A stretch of 64,000 nt of DNA from Staphylococcus felis (GTDB lineage Bacteria > Bacillota > Bacilli > Staphylococcales > Staphylococcaceae): the NCBI RefSeq assembly GCF_003012915.1, contig NZ_CP027770.1, forward strand, positions 2,108,001-2,172,000. The letters run 5' to 3'. Of this stretch, positions 1-10,429 are shown in pieces (positions within the stretch are counted from its first letter, which is position 1; each line of letters begins with the position of its first letter). The notes beneath the pieces were generated by a model that saw nothing but the letters and a program-made list of their open reading frames with translations, did no database searches and was not told the origin of the DNA. A program made the translations under genes and the position numbers.

Positions 1-76
1 GAACTGGACTATTAACTCCACCTGGCATTAATGTCTGTGCTTTTTCAAATGCTTGAATTGAATTTTCGTAACGCAT
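1..76 (-). CDS. hemL: Glutamate-1-semialdehyde 2,1-aminomutase, N-terminal fragment
   Basis: Only the first 25 codons are present; the gene continues off the left edge of the window. The translation begins MRYENSIQAFEKAQ and continues LMPGGVNSPV, the usual start of HemL, the PLP enzyme that converts glutamate-1-semialdehyde to 5-aminolevulinate. An AGGAGGAGC ribosome binding site sits just before the ATG at 74-76. It follows hemB on the same strand with a 16-nt gap, so it is the last visible gene of the hemAXCDBL operon. The assignment rests on this short N-terminus plus context. Confidence 0.88.
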   Translation of the reverse strand, partial: MRYENSIQAFEKAQTLMPGGVNSPV

Positions 77-92
77 TTTGCTCCTCCTTTAG

Positions 93-1070
93 TTATTGTC
101 GTTCAATATAATGGCATAAATCTTTTGCGAAGTAGGTAATAATCATGTCTGCACCAGCTCGCTTCATTGATATCATTTGTTCCATAACTACTTTTTCCTC
201 ATCAATCCAACCATTAATGGCTGCGGCTTTTGTCATGCTATATTCTCCGCTTACATTGTAGGCAATAATTGGAATATTTGTATGATTGCGCACATCACGA
301 ATAATATCTAAATAGCTTAATGCGGGTTTGACAATCATCATGTCTGCACCTTCTTTTAAATCACTTTCTAACTCACGCATTGCTTCCAATCGATTAGCTG
401 GGTCCATTTGATATGTTTTGCGGTCGCCAAATGAAGGCGCAGATTCTGCTGCGTCTCTAAATGGGCCAAAAAAGCTTGATGCATATTTAATACCATAACT
501 CATAATCGGGATATGATAATACCCTGCTTCATCTAAACCTTTTCGAATTTCAGCTACAAATCCATCCATCATATTGCTAGGTGCAATAATATCTGCCCCC
601 GCTTTTACTTGTGACACAGCTGTTTTCACGAGTAAAGGTAATGTTTTATCGTTATCCACATCATGCGTATGGGTATCTATTAAGCCACAATGGCCATGAT
701 CAGTATATTCACATAAACAAGTATCGGCTAAAATTAACAAATCATCATATAATGATTTAGCAATACGCGTTGCCTTTTGAATCACTCCATCTTCAATAAA
801 TGCTCCCGTACCACACTCATCTTTTTCATTAGGAATACCAAAAAACATAATTGCTCGAATTCCTAAATCATATGCTTCCTTTATTTCATCATGAAGCAAA
901 TTCAAGCTTATTTGATATACACCTGGTAGCGATTTAATCTCAGTTTTAACATTATCTCGCTCAACTACAAATATAGGATAAATTAAATCCTCTTTTCTTA
1001 AATGTGTTTCACGTACCAAACTACGCATTGTTTTAGACGAACGCAAACGTCTATGTCTATCAAAATGCAT
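93..1070 (-). CDS. hemB: Delta-aminolevulinic acid dehydratase (porphobilinogen synthase)
   Basis: This 325-aa protein condenses two 5-aminolevulinate molecules into porphobilinogen in the cytoplasm. The two Schiff-base lysines are visible as K195 ([10 protein letters not shown]) and K248 ([11 protein letters not shown]). The metal-binding cysteines C118, C120 and C128 lie in [14 protein letters not shown], the pattern of zinc-dependent HemB enzymes. Length is normal for the family. The start ATG is preceded by GAGGGA, which lies inside the end of hemD. Only 3 nt separate the two genes, so translation is probably coupled. It is the fifth gene of the haem operon. Confidence 0.97.
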   Translation of the reverse strand: MHFDRHRRLRSSKTMRSLVRETHLRKEDLIYPIFVVERDNVKTEIKSLPGVYQISLNLLHDEIKEAYDLGIRAIMFFGIPNEKDECGTGAFIEDGVIQKATRIAKSLYDDLLILADTCLCEYTDHGHCGLIDTHTHDVDNDKTLPLLVKTAVSQVKAGADIIAPSNMMDGFVAEIRKGLDEAGYYHIPIMSYGIKYASSFFGPFRDAAESAPSFGDRKTYQMDPANRLEAMRELESDLKEGADMMIVKPALSYLDIIRDVRNHTNIPIIAYNVSGEYSMTKAAAINGWIDEEKVVMEQMISMKRAGADMIITYFAKDLCHYIERQ

Positions 1071-1073
1071 TAT

Positions 1074-1751
1074 TTAATCCCTCGTTTCAATAATTTTTTC
1101 AATCATTGCATCTAATGTTTGAATATCAGCAGTTTTGCATTGCATACCATAATCTTCCACAGTTTGTCGCGTTTGACTACCAATTGTAACAATGTCATAT
1201 TGGTTTACTAATGTTGCTTCATAGTCAAAAAATGCATTAACCGCAGAGGAACTTGCAAATGTAATAACATCCACACAACCTTGATTGATTAAGCGGTATA
1301 CTTTTTGAACGTTTTGAATATGGGGTGCTGACTCATATAAATCTATTTTACAAGTCGAATGCCCTCTTTGTCTAAGTGATTGATTTAATAGAGGTCTTGC
1401 ACCTTTACTGGACGGAATTAAAATTTTATCCGAACTTTTAGCATTGAATGATTCTAGGAAACCTTCTTGAGAGTAGTTATGAGGTATGAAATCCACTTTA
1501 ATCCCATACTTTTCACAAATCTGTGCAGTTTTGATACCGATAACAGCAACTTTCTCATAAGAAACTTGACTCATATAAGGTAAAAAGTGGCGAACTGCAT
1601 TCTGAGATGAAAAAAGAAGCCATTGATAGTGCTCACCCAAAACTTGTATATCAAACGACAAAGACTTTGTCTCAATCAGTGGTAAATGAACAATATTAAC
1701 TGATTGGTTAGTATACATTTTAGTTTGAGTCATTACTACAGTTGGCTTCAT
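1074..1751 (-). CDS. hemD: Uroporphyrinogen-III synthase
   Basis: HemD closes and inverts ring D of hydroxymethylbilane to give uroporphyrinogen III. The family is poorly conserved. The support here is the 225-aa length, features such as the LLFSSQNAVRHFLPYM and ITFASSSAVNAFF segments (the S/T-S-xNAV-type motif near residues 46-55 and 164-172), and position between hemC and hemB. The start is set by GAGGTG six bases before the ATG. It is the fourth gene of the minus-strand haem operon, 13 nt after hemC. Confidence 0.9.
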   Translation of the reverse strand: MKPTVVMTQTKMYTNQSVNIVHLPLIETKSLSFDIQVLGEHYQWLLFSSQNAVRHFLPYMSQVSYEKVAVIGIKTAQICEKYGIKVDFIPHNYSQEGFLESFNAKSSDKILIPSSKGARPLLNQSLRQRGHSTCKIDLYESAPHIQNVQKVYRLINQGCVDVITFASSSAVNAFFDYEATLVNQYDIVTIGSQTRQTVEDYGMQCKTADIQTLDAMIEKIIETRD

Positions 1752-1764
1752 ATTTTACACCTCA

Positions 1765-2688
1765 TTAACCCTCGTTTAAAGATTGGATAATCTGATAAGC
1801 ACCTTGTTCTTTAAGGATTCGGCTGACCTCTTTACCTAATTCAATGCCTTTAGACCCTTTAATTGTATGTTGAAAACGTCTTTTTCCATCAGGAGACATA
1901 ATTAATCCAGTGAATTCTATTTCATCATCAGTTACCTTTTTAGCATAGCCTCCTATCGGCACTTGACAACTTCCATCCATTTCTTTCAAGAAAGTACGTT
2001 CTGCACTGACACATTCAAAAACATCGGGGTTATGTACTTTTTGTAATAAATTCAATAACTCTGTATCGTCTTCACGACACTCTATTCCTAAAGCCCCTTG
2101 ACCAATTGCAGGAACGAGTAAATCCGCATCAAGATAACTCGTCACAATATCATCAGACCAACCCATGCGCTTAAGTCCAGCAGCTGCTAAAAGAATGGCG
2201 TCATAATCTTCCTCATGCAACTTTTTTAATCGTGTGTCTATGTTTCCTCGAATCCACTTGATTTCAAGGTTAGGAAATTGCGCAAGGATTTGTGCACCTC
2301 GACGTAATGAACTTGTTCCAATAACACTTCCATCTGGTAGTTGGTCTAATGGCACGTGGTTTTTGGCTATATAAGCATCAAATGGATTCTCTCGATCAGG
2401 AATACAACCAAGTGTTAGACCTTTAGGCAACTCACTCGGTACATCTTTCAAAGAATGCACAGCCATATCAATAGAATGATTAAAAAGCTCATTTTGTATC
2501 TCTTTTACAAATAATCCTTTCCCCCCTACTTTAGATAATTGACGATCAACAATTTGATCTCCTTTAGTTACAATTTCTTTAATTTTAATATCTAGTGTAG
2601 GGTCTATCTCTTTCAAACGTGCTATAAACTGTTTTGTTTGTGTGATTGCAAGTTTACTCCGCCTTGAGCCTACAACGAGTTGACGCAT
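1765..2688 (-). CDS. hemC: Porphobilinogen deaminase (hydroxymethylbilane synthase)
   Basis: HemC polymerises four porphobilinogens into hydroxymethylbilane on a dipyrromethane cofactor. The 307-aa protein opens with [10 protein letters not shown], has the catalytic aspartate in AVHSLKDVP (D82), and carries the cofactor-attaching cysteine C241 in [13 protein letters not shown]. These are diagnostic for the family. A strong AAAGGAGG site precedes the ATG. It sits between hemX and hemD in the operon. Confidence 0.97.
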   Translation of the reverse strand: MRQLVVGSRRSKLAITQTKQFIARLKEIDPTLDIKIKEIVTKGDQIVDRQLSKVGGKGLFVKEIQNELFNHSIDMAVHSLKDVPSELPKGLTLGCIPDRENPFDAYIAKNHVPLDQLPDGSVIGTSSLRRGAQILAQFPNLEIKWIRGNIDTRLKKLHEEDYDAILLAAAGLKRMGWSDDIVTSYLDADLLVPAIGQGALGIECREDDTELLNLLQKVHNPDVFECVSAERTFLKEMDGSCQVPIGGYAKKVTDDEIEFTGLIMSPDGKRRFQHTIKGSKGIELGKEVSRILKEQGAYQIIQSLNEG

Positions 2689-2712
2689 TGCTTTTCCTCC
2701 TTTATGACAACT

Positions 2713-3549
2713 TTATACCCCAGTCCACTGATGAAATGAAGACAATTGAGTAATTACAATTAAATTAATCATACAACTTAAAAAAAGAAAAATATTAAAG
2801 TAAATTAATGAGATAATCTTAAACTGTTTTACTAATCTAAGTATGATATATACCATATAACATATAAAAATAAGTAATGATGAAATAACCTTTAAATCAA
2901 CAAAAATATGTAGTCCAACAGTCATAAGCCCCCATTGAACACCTAATATTAAACTCACCAATAATAGTACATTTCCAACTAATGAACAAAAAAAGACAAT
3001 GTACTCTATCTGTTCAAGACTGCTCATTCTAAAGAAATATTGCGTGAACTTTTTCTGCTTTAAGTTTTGAAATTGCATCAGATAAATAATCGAATTAACA
3101 AATGCAATCGCAAAAATAACATAACTTATTAACGCAAGAGAAATATGAACAACTAATAATTCATTCATCACCGTCATACGAGAAACATCTAAATTAAATT
3201 GGTAGGGATGAAACGTGTGAATCATCATAAAAATAAAACCCAGAACATTTAAAAGGACTATCATAAAATCCGATTGTTTCATAGCTGTTAGCATAAAACT
3301 GATTGTAAGTATAAGCCATGTTAAAACACTCATACTTTCAACTATTGATGTTAACGGGAGGTAGCCCCTCCAAATAATAAAAATTGTCAAAGAGACTGTT
3401 TGGCATACCCAAACAATCCCTAAAGAATAAAAACCAAAAGTTTGAAGTCGATAATTTTTTTGAAATAAGTCTATAATAAGTGAAGCTGTACAGATTAAAT
3501 AGATCAACAAAATGACTTCATGAAAACGAATTAAAAAAACTTCTTCCAC
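2713..3549 (-). CDS. hemX: HemX-like integral membrane protein (CcsA/cytochrome c assembly family)
   Basis: This 278-aa, very hydrophobic protein has about eight predicted membrane segments and the WG-containing stretch (GVQWGLMTVG) typical of the CcsA/HemX fold. In Bacillus, HemX lowers the steady-state level of HemA (glutamyl-tRNA reductase); a direct haem-transport role is not proved. The start I use is a GTG, because no in-frame ATG lies upstream near a ribosome binding site. GGTGAT just upstream is a weak site, so low translation is likely. It lies directly after hemA, the usual location. Confidence 0.88.
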   Translation of the reverse strand: MEEVFLIRFHEVILLIYLICTASLIIDLFQKNYRLQTFGFYSLGIVWVCQTVSLTIFIIWRGYLPLTSIVESMSVLTWLILTISFMLTAMKQSDFMIVLLNVLGFIFMMIHTFHPYQFNLDVSRMTVMNELLVVHISLALISYVIFAIAFVNSIIYLMQFQNLKQKKFTQYFFRMSSLEQIEYIVFFCSLVGNVLLLVSLILGVQWGLMTVGLHIFVDLKVISSLLIFICYMVYIILRLVKQFKIISLIYFNIFLFLSCMINLIVITQLSSFHQWTGV

Positions 3550-3563
3550 AGCATCACCAACTA

Positions 3564-4904
3564 TTAATGATCAAATCTTAAAATTTTCTGTTTCAAAATT
3601 TGACGTTTATTTTCAATTGCTTGTGCTTTGTAATCTTCTTCTACTTCTATATCAAAAATATCTTGAAATAAAGATAGTTTTAATTGGGCATCTTTGTCGC
3701 TACTAATTTCTTTTGCCATTTTGATTGGATCTTTTAACATTTGGTTGATAATACTTTTCGTGTGCTTAGATATAACTTTACGTTCACGTTCACTTAAGTG
3801 AGGTAATTTACGATCAACGCTTATCATTGTTTCTTGTTGAATGGACATTGCTTTTTCGCGTAAGGCACGTATGACTGGTACAACGCCTAACATCTGTACC
3901 CATTCATTATGTTTTTCAATTTGTGCAGGTATTTTTGAAGCAATGATTTCAGCTGCTCTTTGTCTTTCACGAATATTTGCATCAACTAGACCTTTTAAAT
4001 CATCGACATCATATATGAATAAATTTGTATCTAATGTATCGATAGGCTCAATATCTCTAGGTACTGCAATATCAATCAGTACTTTTTGATTAAATGAATC
4101 GACACTACTACACATTTCTAACATCTCTTTAGATATTACAAAATGATTGGCACTAGTAGAGCTAATCACTACATCAGCATTTAGTATTTCATCTGCGAGT
4201 CGGTTAATAGGAGCCACTTTTATGTGATGCATTGTGGCTAATGTTTGTGCCTTCGAATATGTGCGATTAATTAAAGTGATGTCAGTAACCCCGGCACCTT
4301 TTAGATTCATAATCGCGCGCTCTCCCATTTCACCAGCACCTATAATAAGTGCGCTTTTTTTGTGTAATTTTCCAAACATCTTTTTCGCCAACTCAACAGC
4401 TGCATACGAAACACTTATAGCATTATCGGCAATATCTGATTCATGATGCGCTCTTTTACTAAACGTAATCGCCTGCTTAAAAAGTTCATTAAAAATGGTG
4501 CCAGTTGTCTTAGCTTCTTGCGCTGTAAAAAATGCATCACGAATTTGACCCAGAATTTGAGTTTCTCCTAAGACAATTGAATCTAAGCCTGACGTCACTT
4601 TCAATAAATGCTCAATCGCTTCATCTTCCACCTTAACTTCTGACATTGCTTTAATATCATCTACTTCAAAGTTAAATTCTCGTGCCAAAAAGCGTTGGAT
4701 ATAATATCTACCTGTGTGAATTTGGTCAACAACTGCATAAACCTCAGTACGGTTACATGTTGATAATATAACGTTCTCTAAAATAGATTTTGTTTCAAAT
4801 AACGCTTCATGTACACGTAACATATTTTGATCATTAAATGAAAGTTTTTCTCTAACTGTAACATCAGCTGTTTTATGATTAACACTCACTGCTATAATAT
4901 ACAT
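3564..4904 (-). CDS. hemA: Glutamyl-tRNA reductase
   Basis: HemA reduces glutamyl-tRNA(Glu) to glutamate-1-semialdehyde with NADPH, the committed step of C5 haem synthesis. From the ATG at 4904 the protein is 446 aa. It has the nucleophile C50 in LSTCNRTE and the Rossmann motif GAGEMG at 189-194. A longer frame opens at 4919, but GGGGGAT overlaps that position and sits 7-8 nt before the ATG at 4904, and the family begins with [16 protein letters not shown] sequence, so 4904 is preferred. It is the first gene of the haem operon, behind a promoter at 4938-4965. Confidence 0.97.
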   Translation of the reverse strand: MYIIAVSVNHKTADVTVREKLSFNDQNMLRVHEALFETKSILENVILSTCNRTEVYAVVDQIHTGRYYIQRFLAREFNFEVDDIKAMSEVKVEDEAIEHLLKVTSGLDSIVLGETQILGQIRDAFFTAQEAKTTGTIFNELFKQAITFSKRAHHESDIADNAISVSYAAVELAKKMFGKLHKKSALIIGAGEMGERAIMNLKGAGVTDITLINRTYSKAQTLATMHHIKVAPINRLADEILNADVVISSTSANHFVISKEMLEMCSSVDSFNQKVLIDIAVPRDIEPIDTLDTNLFIYDVDDLKGLVDANIRERQRAAEIIASKIPAQIEKHNEWVQMLGVVPVIRALREKAMSIQQETMISVDRKLPHLSERERKVISKHTKSIINQMLKDPIKMAKEISSDKDAQLKLSLFQDIFDIEVEEDYKAQAIENKRQILKQKILRFDH

Positions 4905-4937
4905 GCATATATCCCCCATACGTTCTTCAATACGAAC

Positions 4938-4965
4938 ATTATAACATAGATTATAGTAATTCTAA
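4938..4965 (-). promoter_or_regulatory. Probable hemA operon promoter
   Basis: On the minus strand there is a perfect -10 TATAAT (4938-4943) and a weak -35 TTAGAA (4960-4965) with a 16-bp spacer. It lies about 35 bp before the hemA start and the next upstream gene (engB) ends at 5114, so the haem operon probably has its own promoter here. Confidence 0.55.
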
Positions 4966-5113
4966 TTAAAACAAACTTAAAATTAAGGATTAAACTGAAA
5001 TTGTAGAAAAATGTTTGAAATTTTTCAAGACGCTATTAACGAATACGTAAAAATGAAGTGAGGTTTGACTTAGGACCTTACTTCTCAATCAACCGGCACA
5101 ATATATCATTTAA

Positions 5114-5731
5114 TTATTCATTTTCATTGTTAGATGAGTTGTTGACTAAAAATGACTCAATAGCATTCCAGATTAGCGGTGCTTTTGCTTTGTTTAAAGA
5201 CGAGTAGCTTATGATGGAATCTCCAGGCTCCAACTCCAATGTCTCTTTTATAATTTTAATATGCTTTTGAATTTTACCTTTAGGTACTTTATCTTCTTTA
5301 GTAGCAATAATTAAAGTCGGAATATCATAATGTTTTAAGAAATCATACATTAAAATATCATCTTCAGTTGGTGGATGTCTTAGATCTACTAATTGAATCA
5401 CAAGTTTTAAAGCTTGTCGTGTTGTAATATAAGTTTCAATCATTTTACCAAAAGCTTCACGTTGCTTTTTACTTACTTTTGCATAGCCATACCCCGGAAC
5501 ATCTACAAAAATGAGTTGATTATCGATATTGTAGAAATTAAGCGTTTGTGTTTTGCCAGGTTGCTGTGATGTTCGAGCCATATTCTTTCGACCGATCATT
5601 GTATTAATAAAAGTTGACTTTCCTACATTTGAGCGTCCGCTTAAAGCGACTTCCGGCAAATCAAGTTCCGGGTATTGTTCTGGTTTAACAGCACTAATTA
5701 AAATATCCACATGGTTAGGATTAATATTCAT
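5114..5731 (-). CDS. engB: Ribosome biogenesis GTP-binding protein EngB (YsxC)
   Basis: EngB is an essential small GTPase that helps 50S ribosomal subunit maturation. From the ATG at 5731 it is 205 aa. The P-loop is GRSNVGKS (32-39), the G3 motif is DVPGYGYAK, and the guanine-specificity motif is TKED. The frame can be extended to 5749, but TTGGAGGCGAAGAT directly before 5731 fixes the start. In many Firmicutes the gene follows clpX or lon on the same strand, as here. Confidence 0.96.
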   Translation of the reverse strand: MNINPNHVDILISAVKPEQYPELDLPEVALSGRSNVGKSTFINTMIGRKNMARTSQQPGKTQTLNFYNIDNQLIFVDVPGYGYAKVSKKQREAFGKMIETYITTRQALKLVIQLVDLRHPPTEDDILMYDFLKHYDIPTLIIATKEDKVPKGKIQKHIKIIKETLELEPGDSIISYSSLNKAKAPLIWNAIESFLVNNSSNNENE

Positions 5732-5770
5732 ATCTTCGCCTCCAATCAATCATTCTTTCAATATTAATTT

Positions 5771-5824
5771 TAAAGGAGCGGGTGTGAAATCTGCAATATG
5801 CGATTCCATCGTCCCGCTCCTTTT
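5771..5824 (-). terminator. Rho-independent terminator after clpX
   Basis: An inverted repeat has arms AAAGGAGCGGG and CCCGCTCCTTT around a loop of about 30 nt, between clpX and engB. On the minus strand it is followed by a T-containing tract (TTTAAAATT). On the plus strand CTCCTTTTTC follows, so it may work in both directions. The arms are GC-rich in an AT-rich setting. Confidence 0.7.
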
Positions 5825-5891
5825 TCATTAAATCTACTTTTAATATCTTTACAGTAATAAAATTAACTATACATATTGCTACCAACTATCA

Positions 5892-7157
5892 TTATGCAGA
5901 TGTTTTCTCATCATTTAACAAGTTGTTATCAGCATCATACAATTCTGGGTTTGTCTCATTAACAATTGTATCTTTTGTAATAATGACTTTAGCAACATTA
6001 TCAGTTGATGGAATATCATACATAATGTCGATGAGCGCTTCTTCAATGATAGAACGCAATCCACGTGCACCCGTCTTACGTTCAATCGCTTTTTCACTTA
6101 TGGCAGCAAGCGCTTCGTCTGTGAATTCAAGATTCACATTATCAAGTTCTAACATTTTGGCATATTGTTTAACAAGCGCATTCTTAGGTTGAGTGAGTAT
6201 ATTTTTAAGTGCAGCTATGTCTAAAGTTTCAAGATTTGCGACAATAGGAACACGTCCGATAAACTCAGGTATTAGTCCATATGATTGTAAATCTTCAGGA
6301 CGAATATGCTCTAATAAACTATCATCATCATAATTAGAAGCTTCACTACTTGAAAATCCAATCACTTTTTCACCCAGACGACGCTTAATTACATCATTAA
6401 TACCATCAAACGCACCGCCAAGTATAAATAAAATATTTGTAGTATCAATTTGAATGAATTCTTGATTTGGATGCTTACGGCCGCCTTGAGGTGGAACACT
6501 TGCAGTCGTACCTTCAAGTATCTTTAATAATGCTTGTTGTACACCTTCACCTGATACATCTCTTGTAATAGATGTATTTTCAGACTTACGTGCTATTTTA
6601 TCTATTTCATCAACATAAATAATTCCTTTTTCGGCTTTATCAATATCAAAATCAGCAGCTTGGATTAAACGTAATAGAATATTTTCTACATCCTCGCCGA
6701 CATATCCTGCTTCAGTTAAGCTTGTAGCATCTGCAATTGCAAAAGGTACATTTAACGTTCTTGCTAACGTTTGAGCAAGTAATGTTTTACCACTACCCGT
6801 TGGACCGATTAAAGCAACATTACTTTTTTGCAATTCAACATCTTCATTATCTTTTGGTCCAAGTTGTTGCACACGTTTATAATGATTATAAACTGCTACA
6901 GCTAAAGATTTTTTAGCTTTTTCTTGCCCAATCACATAATTATTGAGTTCATCCATAATTTCTTTCGGTGTTGGTAATTCGGTTAATTCTTCAACCTCAT
7001 TGTGGCTTAACTCTTCTTCTACAATTTCAGAACAAAGTTCAATACATTCATTACAGATATAAACACCGCTACCTGCTACCAATTTTTTAACTTGATCTTG
7101 ATCTTTACCACAAAAAGAACATTTTAAGTTTTCTTCGTCTTCATTGAATTTAAACAT
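5892..7157 (-). CDS. clpX: ATP-dependent Clp protease ATP-binding subunit ClpX
   Basis: ClpX is the AAA+ unfoldase that feeds substrates to ClpP. From ATG 7157 it is 421 aa. It has the N-terminal C4 zinc-binding domain (C13, C16, C35, C38), Walker A GPTGSGKT (118-125), a pore-loop GYVGED (151-156) and Walker [10 protein letters not shown] (about 179-187). A GTG at 7169 is also in frame, but AGGGG lies about 12 nt before 7157 and the protein normally begins MFKFNEDEE. It follows tig on the same strand, separated by a hairpin and its own promoter. Confidence 0.97.
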   Translation of the reverse strand: MFKFNEDEENLKCSFCGKDQDQVKKLVAGSGVYICNECIELCSEIVEEELSHNEVEELTELPTPKEIMDELNNYVIGQEKAKKSLAVAVYNHYKRVQQLGPKDNEDVELQKSNVALIGPTGSGKTLLAQTLARTLNVPFAIADATSLTEAGYVGEDVENILLRLIQAADFDIDKAEKGIIYVDEIDKIARKSENTSITRDVSGEGVQQALLKILEGTTASVPPQGGRKHPNQEFIQIDTTNILFILGGAFDGINDVIKRRLGEKVIGFSSSEASNYDDDSLLEHIRPEDLQSYGLIPEFIGRVPIVANLETLDIAALKNILTQPKNALVKQYAKMLELDNVNLEFTDEALAAISEKAIERKTGARGLRSIIEEALIDIMYDIPSTDNVAKVIITKDTIVNETNPELYDADNNLLNDEKTSA

Positions 7158-7184
7158 ACTAATATACACCCCTGTTCTTTTACG

Positions 7185-7213
7185 ACTATACTAGAAAGCA
7201 TTTTATTACGCAA
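7185..7213 (-). promoter_or_regulatory. Probable clpX promoter
   Basis: On the minus strand there is -35 TTGCGT (7208-7213), a 17-bp spacer and -10 TATAGT (7185-7190), about 30 bp upstream of the clpX start. This implies clpX can be transcribed independently of tig. Confidence 0.6.
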
Positions 7214-7250
7214 ACAATGATACTTTCAAGTTTTTTGCATAAAATAACGA

Positions 7251-7281
7251 TAGCAGATACAAAATCAATTTGTATCTGCTA
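7251..7281 (-). terminator. Hairpin between tig and clpX
   Basis: A perfect 13-bp inverted repeat (TAGCAGATACAAA at 7251-7263, and its complement at 7269-7281) has a 5-nt loop. It lies downstream of tig. The tail on the minus strand (TCGTTATTTTATG) is only moderately T-rich, so termination may be partial. Confidence 0.55.
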
Positions 7282-7315
7282 ACGATTGATTACGGTGAGC
7301 TAAATCACACATTAA

Positions 7316-8629
7316 TTATTCTGAATCGTCTTCTTTTTCAGGTGCATCAACAAGCTTAGCTTCTTTAACTAATAAGTCGATCACTTTTTTAATACGTACG
7401 TCATTCTTAACGATATCCGTATTACCTAAAGTCTTTTTGATGTCCTCAACAGAAATATTAAATTGTTTACTCATCGTTTCCAATTCATTATCGATATCTT
7501 CGTCTGAAACTTGGATATCTTCTTTATCTGCAATTGCACTTAAAGTTAAATTTGTTTTAACACGTTGTTCCGCATCTTCAGACATTTGATTACGTAAATC
7601 TTCTTCTGATTGACCAGAAATTTGATAATATGTCTCTAGGTCTAAACCTTGTTGCTGAATACGTTGAGCGAACTCTTGTAACATACGATCTTGCTCAGTT
7701 TTAACCATAGCTTCTGGAATGTCAATCTTAGCGTTATCAGTCGCTAACGTAATCGCTTCTTCTTTTTGTAAATTTTCAGCTTCAGTTTGCTTACTTTCTT
7801 CTAATTGTTTACGTAAGTTAGCTTTATATTCATCAACTGTATTCGCTTCAGAATCTAATTCATTTGCTAATTCGTCATCTAACTCTGGAACTTCTTTTGT
7901 TTTGATTTCGTTAATTTTTGTTTTGAAAGTTGCTGGTTGACCTGCTAATTCCTCTGCATGGTACTCTTCAGGGAATGTCACTTCAACGTCTTTCTCTTCT
8001 CCAACTTTTAATCCAACTAATTGTTCTTCAAAACCTGGAATGAACATGCCTGAACCAATTTCTAAATCATATCCATCAGCCTGTCCACCTTCAAATTGCT
8101 CACCATCAACGTAACCATCGAAGTCTAGATTTACAGTGTCTCCTTCTTCAACTTGGCCGTCTTCTTTAACAACCATATCAGCCATAGCTTCTAAACGTTG
8201 CTTCACTGTTTCTTCTAATTCTTCTTCTGTTAATTCTGTTTCTTGTTTAGCGATTTCTAATCCTTTATAGTCACCCAACTCAACCTCAGGCTCAACAATA
8301 ACCGTTGCATTGAATTTTAATTCTTTACCTTTTTCGATTTGTGTTACTTCGATTTCAGGCTGATCTACTGGATTAATACCTGCTTCGACTACAGCATTAC
8401 TATAGGCTTGTGGTAATAAAATATCAACCGCATCTTGGTATAATGCTTCAACACCAAAACGTTGTTCAAAAATAGCACGTGGTACTTTCCCTTTACGGAA
8501 ACCAGGTACATTAATTGATTTGACTACTTTTTTAAATGCCTTATCTAAAGCTTTATCTACTTCTTCTGCAGGTACAGTAACTTGTAAAACGCCTTCGTTA
8601 CCTTCTTTTTTTTCCCATGTTGCTGTCAT
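7316..8629 (-). CDS. tig: Trigger factor (ribosome-associated chaperone, FKBP-type PPIase)
   Basis: Trigger factor binds nascent chains at the ribosome exit. From ATG 8629 it is 437 aa. The ribosome-binding signature GFRKGK (43-48) is intact, followed by an FKBP-like PPIase domain (about 160-240) and a helical C-terminal chaperone domain. The acidic C-terminus ([10 protein letters not shown]) is typical. The start is set by GGAGG nine bases upstream; a longer frame to 8671 would cover the ribosome binding site and promoter. An extended -10 (TGTTATAAT, -10 at 8679-8684) lies upstream. Confidence 0.97.
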   Translation of the reverse strand: MTATWEKKEGNEGVLQVTVPAEEVDKALDKAFKKVVKSINVPGFRKGKVPRAIFEQRFGVEALYQDAVDILLPQAYSNAVVEAGINPVDQPEIEVTQIEKGKELKFNATVIVEPEVELGDYKGLEIAKQETELTEEELEETVKQRLEAMADMVVKEDGQVEEGDTVNLDFDGYVDGEQFEGGQADGYDLEIGSGMFIPGFEEQLVGLKVGEEKDVEVTFPEEYHAEELAGQPATFKTKINEIKTKEVPELDDELANELDSEANTVDEYKANLRKQLEESKQTEAENLQKEEAITLATDNAKIDIPEAMVKTEQDRMLQEFAQRIQQQGLDLETYYQISGQSEEDLRNQMSEDAEQRVKTNLTLSAIADKEDIQVSDEDIDNELETMSKQFNISVEDIKKTLGNTDIVKNDVRIKKVIDLLVKEAKLVDAPEKEDDSE

Positions 8630-8678
8630 GTATAAAAACCTCCATGATTTATCATTTTTAAAATTTTTCAACTTCTTA

Positions 8679-8687
8679 ATTATAACA
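8679..8687 (-). promoter_or_regulatory. Extended -10 promoter element for tig
   Basis: Minus-strand TGTTATAAT is an extended -10 element about 50 bp upstream of the tig start. No convincing -35 is seen, which is acceptable for an extended -10 promoter. Confidence 0.45.
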
Positions 8688-8716
8688 CAGGTTCATGCTG
8701 ATTTAAACATGAACGG

Positions 8717-9640
8717 CTATGTATTTAGTGATTTTATAAGTTCAACCAGTGTTTGCTGTGCATATTCACTTTCATCCATTTGGCCTATCATCTCTTTAAA
8801 ATATAACAAATAAGCTTCTTTCCATTCTTTAATAGATGCCACCTCTTCAATATCAAGTGGATAAAGCGCGATATTATGTGTATTCAAATGGATATATGCC
8901 TCTTGTACTAATGATGGTATATGCTCTTCTAATAGCGCAATCACTTCCGGTACAACGATGCGTTTGAATTGGCTATGTTCTAAACCTATTAACTTTGAAG
9001 GTATGACTGTAATGGTTTTTGAAGCTTTTGTGACTGATACACATCGATCATATTCAGCAAGCCGTAAATATTCAAGCATCAAACTTTGGATATGTGTGGG
9101 CATGAATGATGTGTTGAATAGATAACTAATGCTTTCAGTGAATTGATATGCATTATCATCTATGAGAGATAAAATCAGTTGCATCTGTTCATGCTGATTG
9201 AGTGAATGAAATTGCTGTAACCGATATGCCATATAATCTTTGCGTTCATCTAATTTAGATCGAGCACGATCCTTTATAGGTAATAAAGTCATACGCGTTT
9301 GATGTTCTGTGACCTCGTCAAGGACTTGCTCAATGATATCCATTACAGATTGATATTGTTCAAGTTCAAATAGGCTCTTCACATAGTAGGTCATATAGAT
9401 ATCATAAGGTTTATATCCTAAAGTTAAAAGAATATTAGCTTCTTCTTTTAGTTCTAAATAGGCGCTGAGCTCCCACAAAACCTCGCATTTAAGGATAGCC
9501 AGCTTATCCGTTAACTCAAAATAGGACTCATACTCATTAATGACATCATAAGCAGTTTCATAATTTTCATCCTGCACACTTTCAGTGATATCACGAACTA
9601 GCTTTTCTTTTAATTTCGGGAAAGGAATAACATCAGACAT
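8717..9640 (-). CDS. Conserved staphylococcal protein of unknown function
   Basis: This 307-aa soluble protein is rich in helix-forming residues, with repeating short helical pairs (for example CEVLWELSAYLELKEEANILLTLGY). That pattern suggests a TPR-like solenoid, but no motif is decisive. The ATG at 9640 is chosen over a GTG at 9649 because AGGTG precedes it. It lies directly downstream of the Nudix gene (10 nt between stop and start) and upstream of tig, a position I recall as conserved in staphylococci. I do not assign a function. Confidence 0.8.
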   Translation of the reverse strand: MSDVIPFPKLKEKLVRDITESVQDENYETAYDVINEYESYFELTDKLAILKCEVLWELSAYLELKEEANILLTLGYKPYDIYMTYYVKSLFELEQYQSVMDIIEQVLDEVTEHQTRMTLLPIKDRARSKLDERKDYMAYRLQQFHSLNQHEQMQLILSLIDDNAYQFTESISYLFNTSFMPTHIQSLMLEYLRLAEYDRCVSVTKASKTITVIPSKLIGLEHSQFKRIVVPEVIALLEEHIPSLVQEAYIHLNTHNIALYPLDIEEVASIKEWKEAYLLYFKEMIGQMDESEYAQQTLVELIKSLNT

Positions 9641-9649
9641 TTTGATCAC

Positions 9650-10261
9650 CTATTTTAAAGCTTCTAATATGAGCGAACTCCATGATTCGTAATTCTGTAA
9701 ATCATGGATGTCATCAAGCGACTGCCACTCAATTTTTAATGTATCTGTTTCTTTCACTTCCACTTTATCACGGTTCACTTTCACTTTAAAAACGACGCCG
9801 ATATGTACTCGCCCTACTTCATTTTGATCATCATTGATAAAACCTATATGCTGAAGCTGTTCTGGTTGTTCAATTGTGAAACCTACCTCTTCTTCTAGCT
9901 CTCGACTTGCATTTTCCTTGATTACATCTTCAATCGTTTGCGCATTAGAAACCTCATTCATATGACCACCAACACCAATTGAAGATTGACCATGTAGACG
10001 CGCTTCACCGCCACCTGACAATCGTTCATAGACAAGTAATTCGTTATCTTCATTTTCTAGCAAACAGTATGATATTAATTGTTTATATGAGGGGTCTTCT
10101 TCCATGTCGCCTCTTCGTTTAATTTCATAGTCAGCAAGCGCTCTATAGATTTCCAAACTTTTTGCATCGTCTTTAGCAATAAATCCGTTGAATGCATATT
10201 TCTCATTTTGAAATAAACGTTCTCTTAATACTACAGTAATTTGCTCATCAAATTTTGACAT
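9650..10261 (-). CDS. Nudix hydrolase family protein
   Basis: This 203-aa protein has a Nudix-like signature: GVGGHMNEV, then after an insertion ENASRELEEEVGF, which carries the REL-EE core that binds metal. Flanking beta strands (ISYCLLENEDNELLVYERL; HIGFINDDQNEVGRVHIGVVFKV) fit the Nudix fold. The substrate cannot be read from the sequence. The spacing between the glycines and the RELEEE core is longer than in the textbook motif. It is probably co-transcribed with the downstream unknown gene. Confidence 0.85.
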   Translation of the reverse strand: MSKFDEQITVVLRERLFQNEKYAFNGFIAKDDAKSLEIYRALADYEIKRRGDMEEDPSYKQLISYCLLENEDNELLVYERLSGGGEARLHGQSSIGVGGHMNEVSNAQTIEDVIKENASRELEEEVGFTIEQPEQLQHIGFINDDQNEVGRVHIGVVFKVKVNRDKVEVKETDTLKIEWQSLDDIHDLQNYESWSSLILEALK

Positions 10262-10385
10262 TCATTTACTCCTTTAACCTATTTTCTTCATCTTATCAAA
10301 ACTATAAATTCAAGGTAAAGTAATTATCGTTATCTATATCAAATGACACATTATGATTTAACTTTTTCATTCTTGTCATTTAAAA

Positions 10386-10417
10386 AAGAGTTGGAACTAT
10401 ATCTCATTCCAACTCTT
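10386..10417 (-). terminator. Terminator of the infC-rpmI-rplT operon
   Basis: An 11-bp perfect stem (AAGAGTTGGAA at 10386-10396, and its complement at 10407-10417) has a 10-nt loop. It is followed on the minus strand by TTTTTTAA, just after the rplT stop codon. A clear rho-independent terminator. Confidence 0.9.
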
Positions 10418-10429
10418 TGATTAGTATTA

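Noticed and set aside
4938-4965. PerR box in the hemA promoter
   Set aside because: TATAAT repeats occur, but the 7-1-7 spacing of a PerR box is not met.
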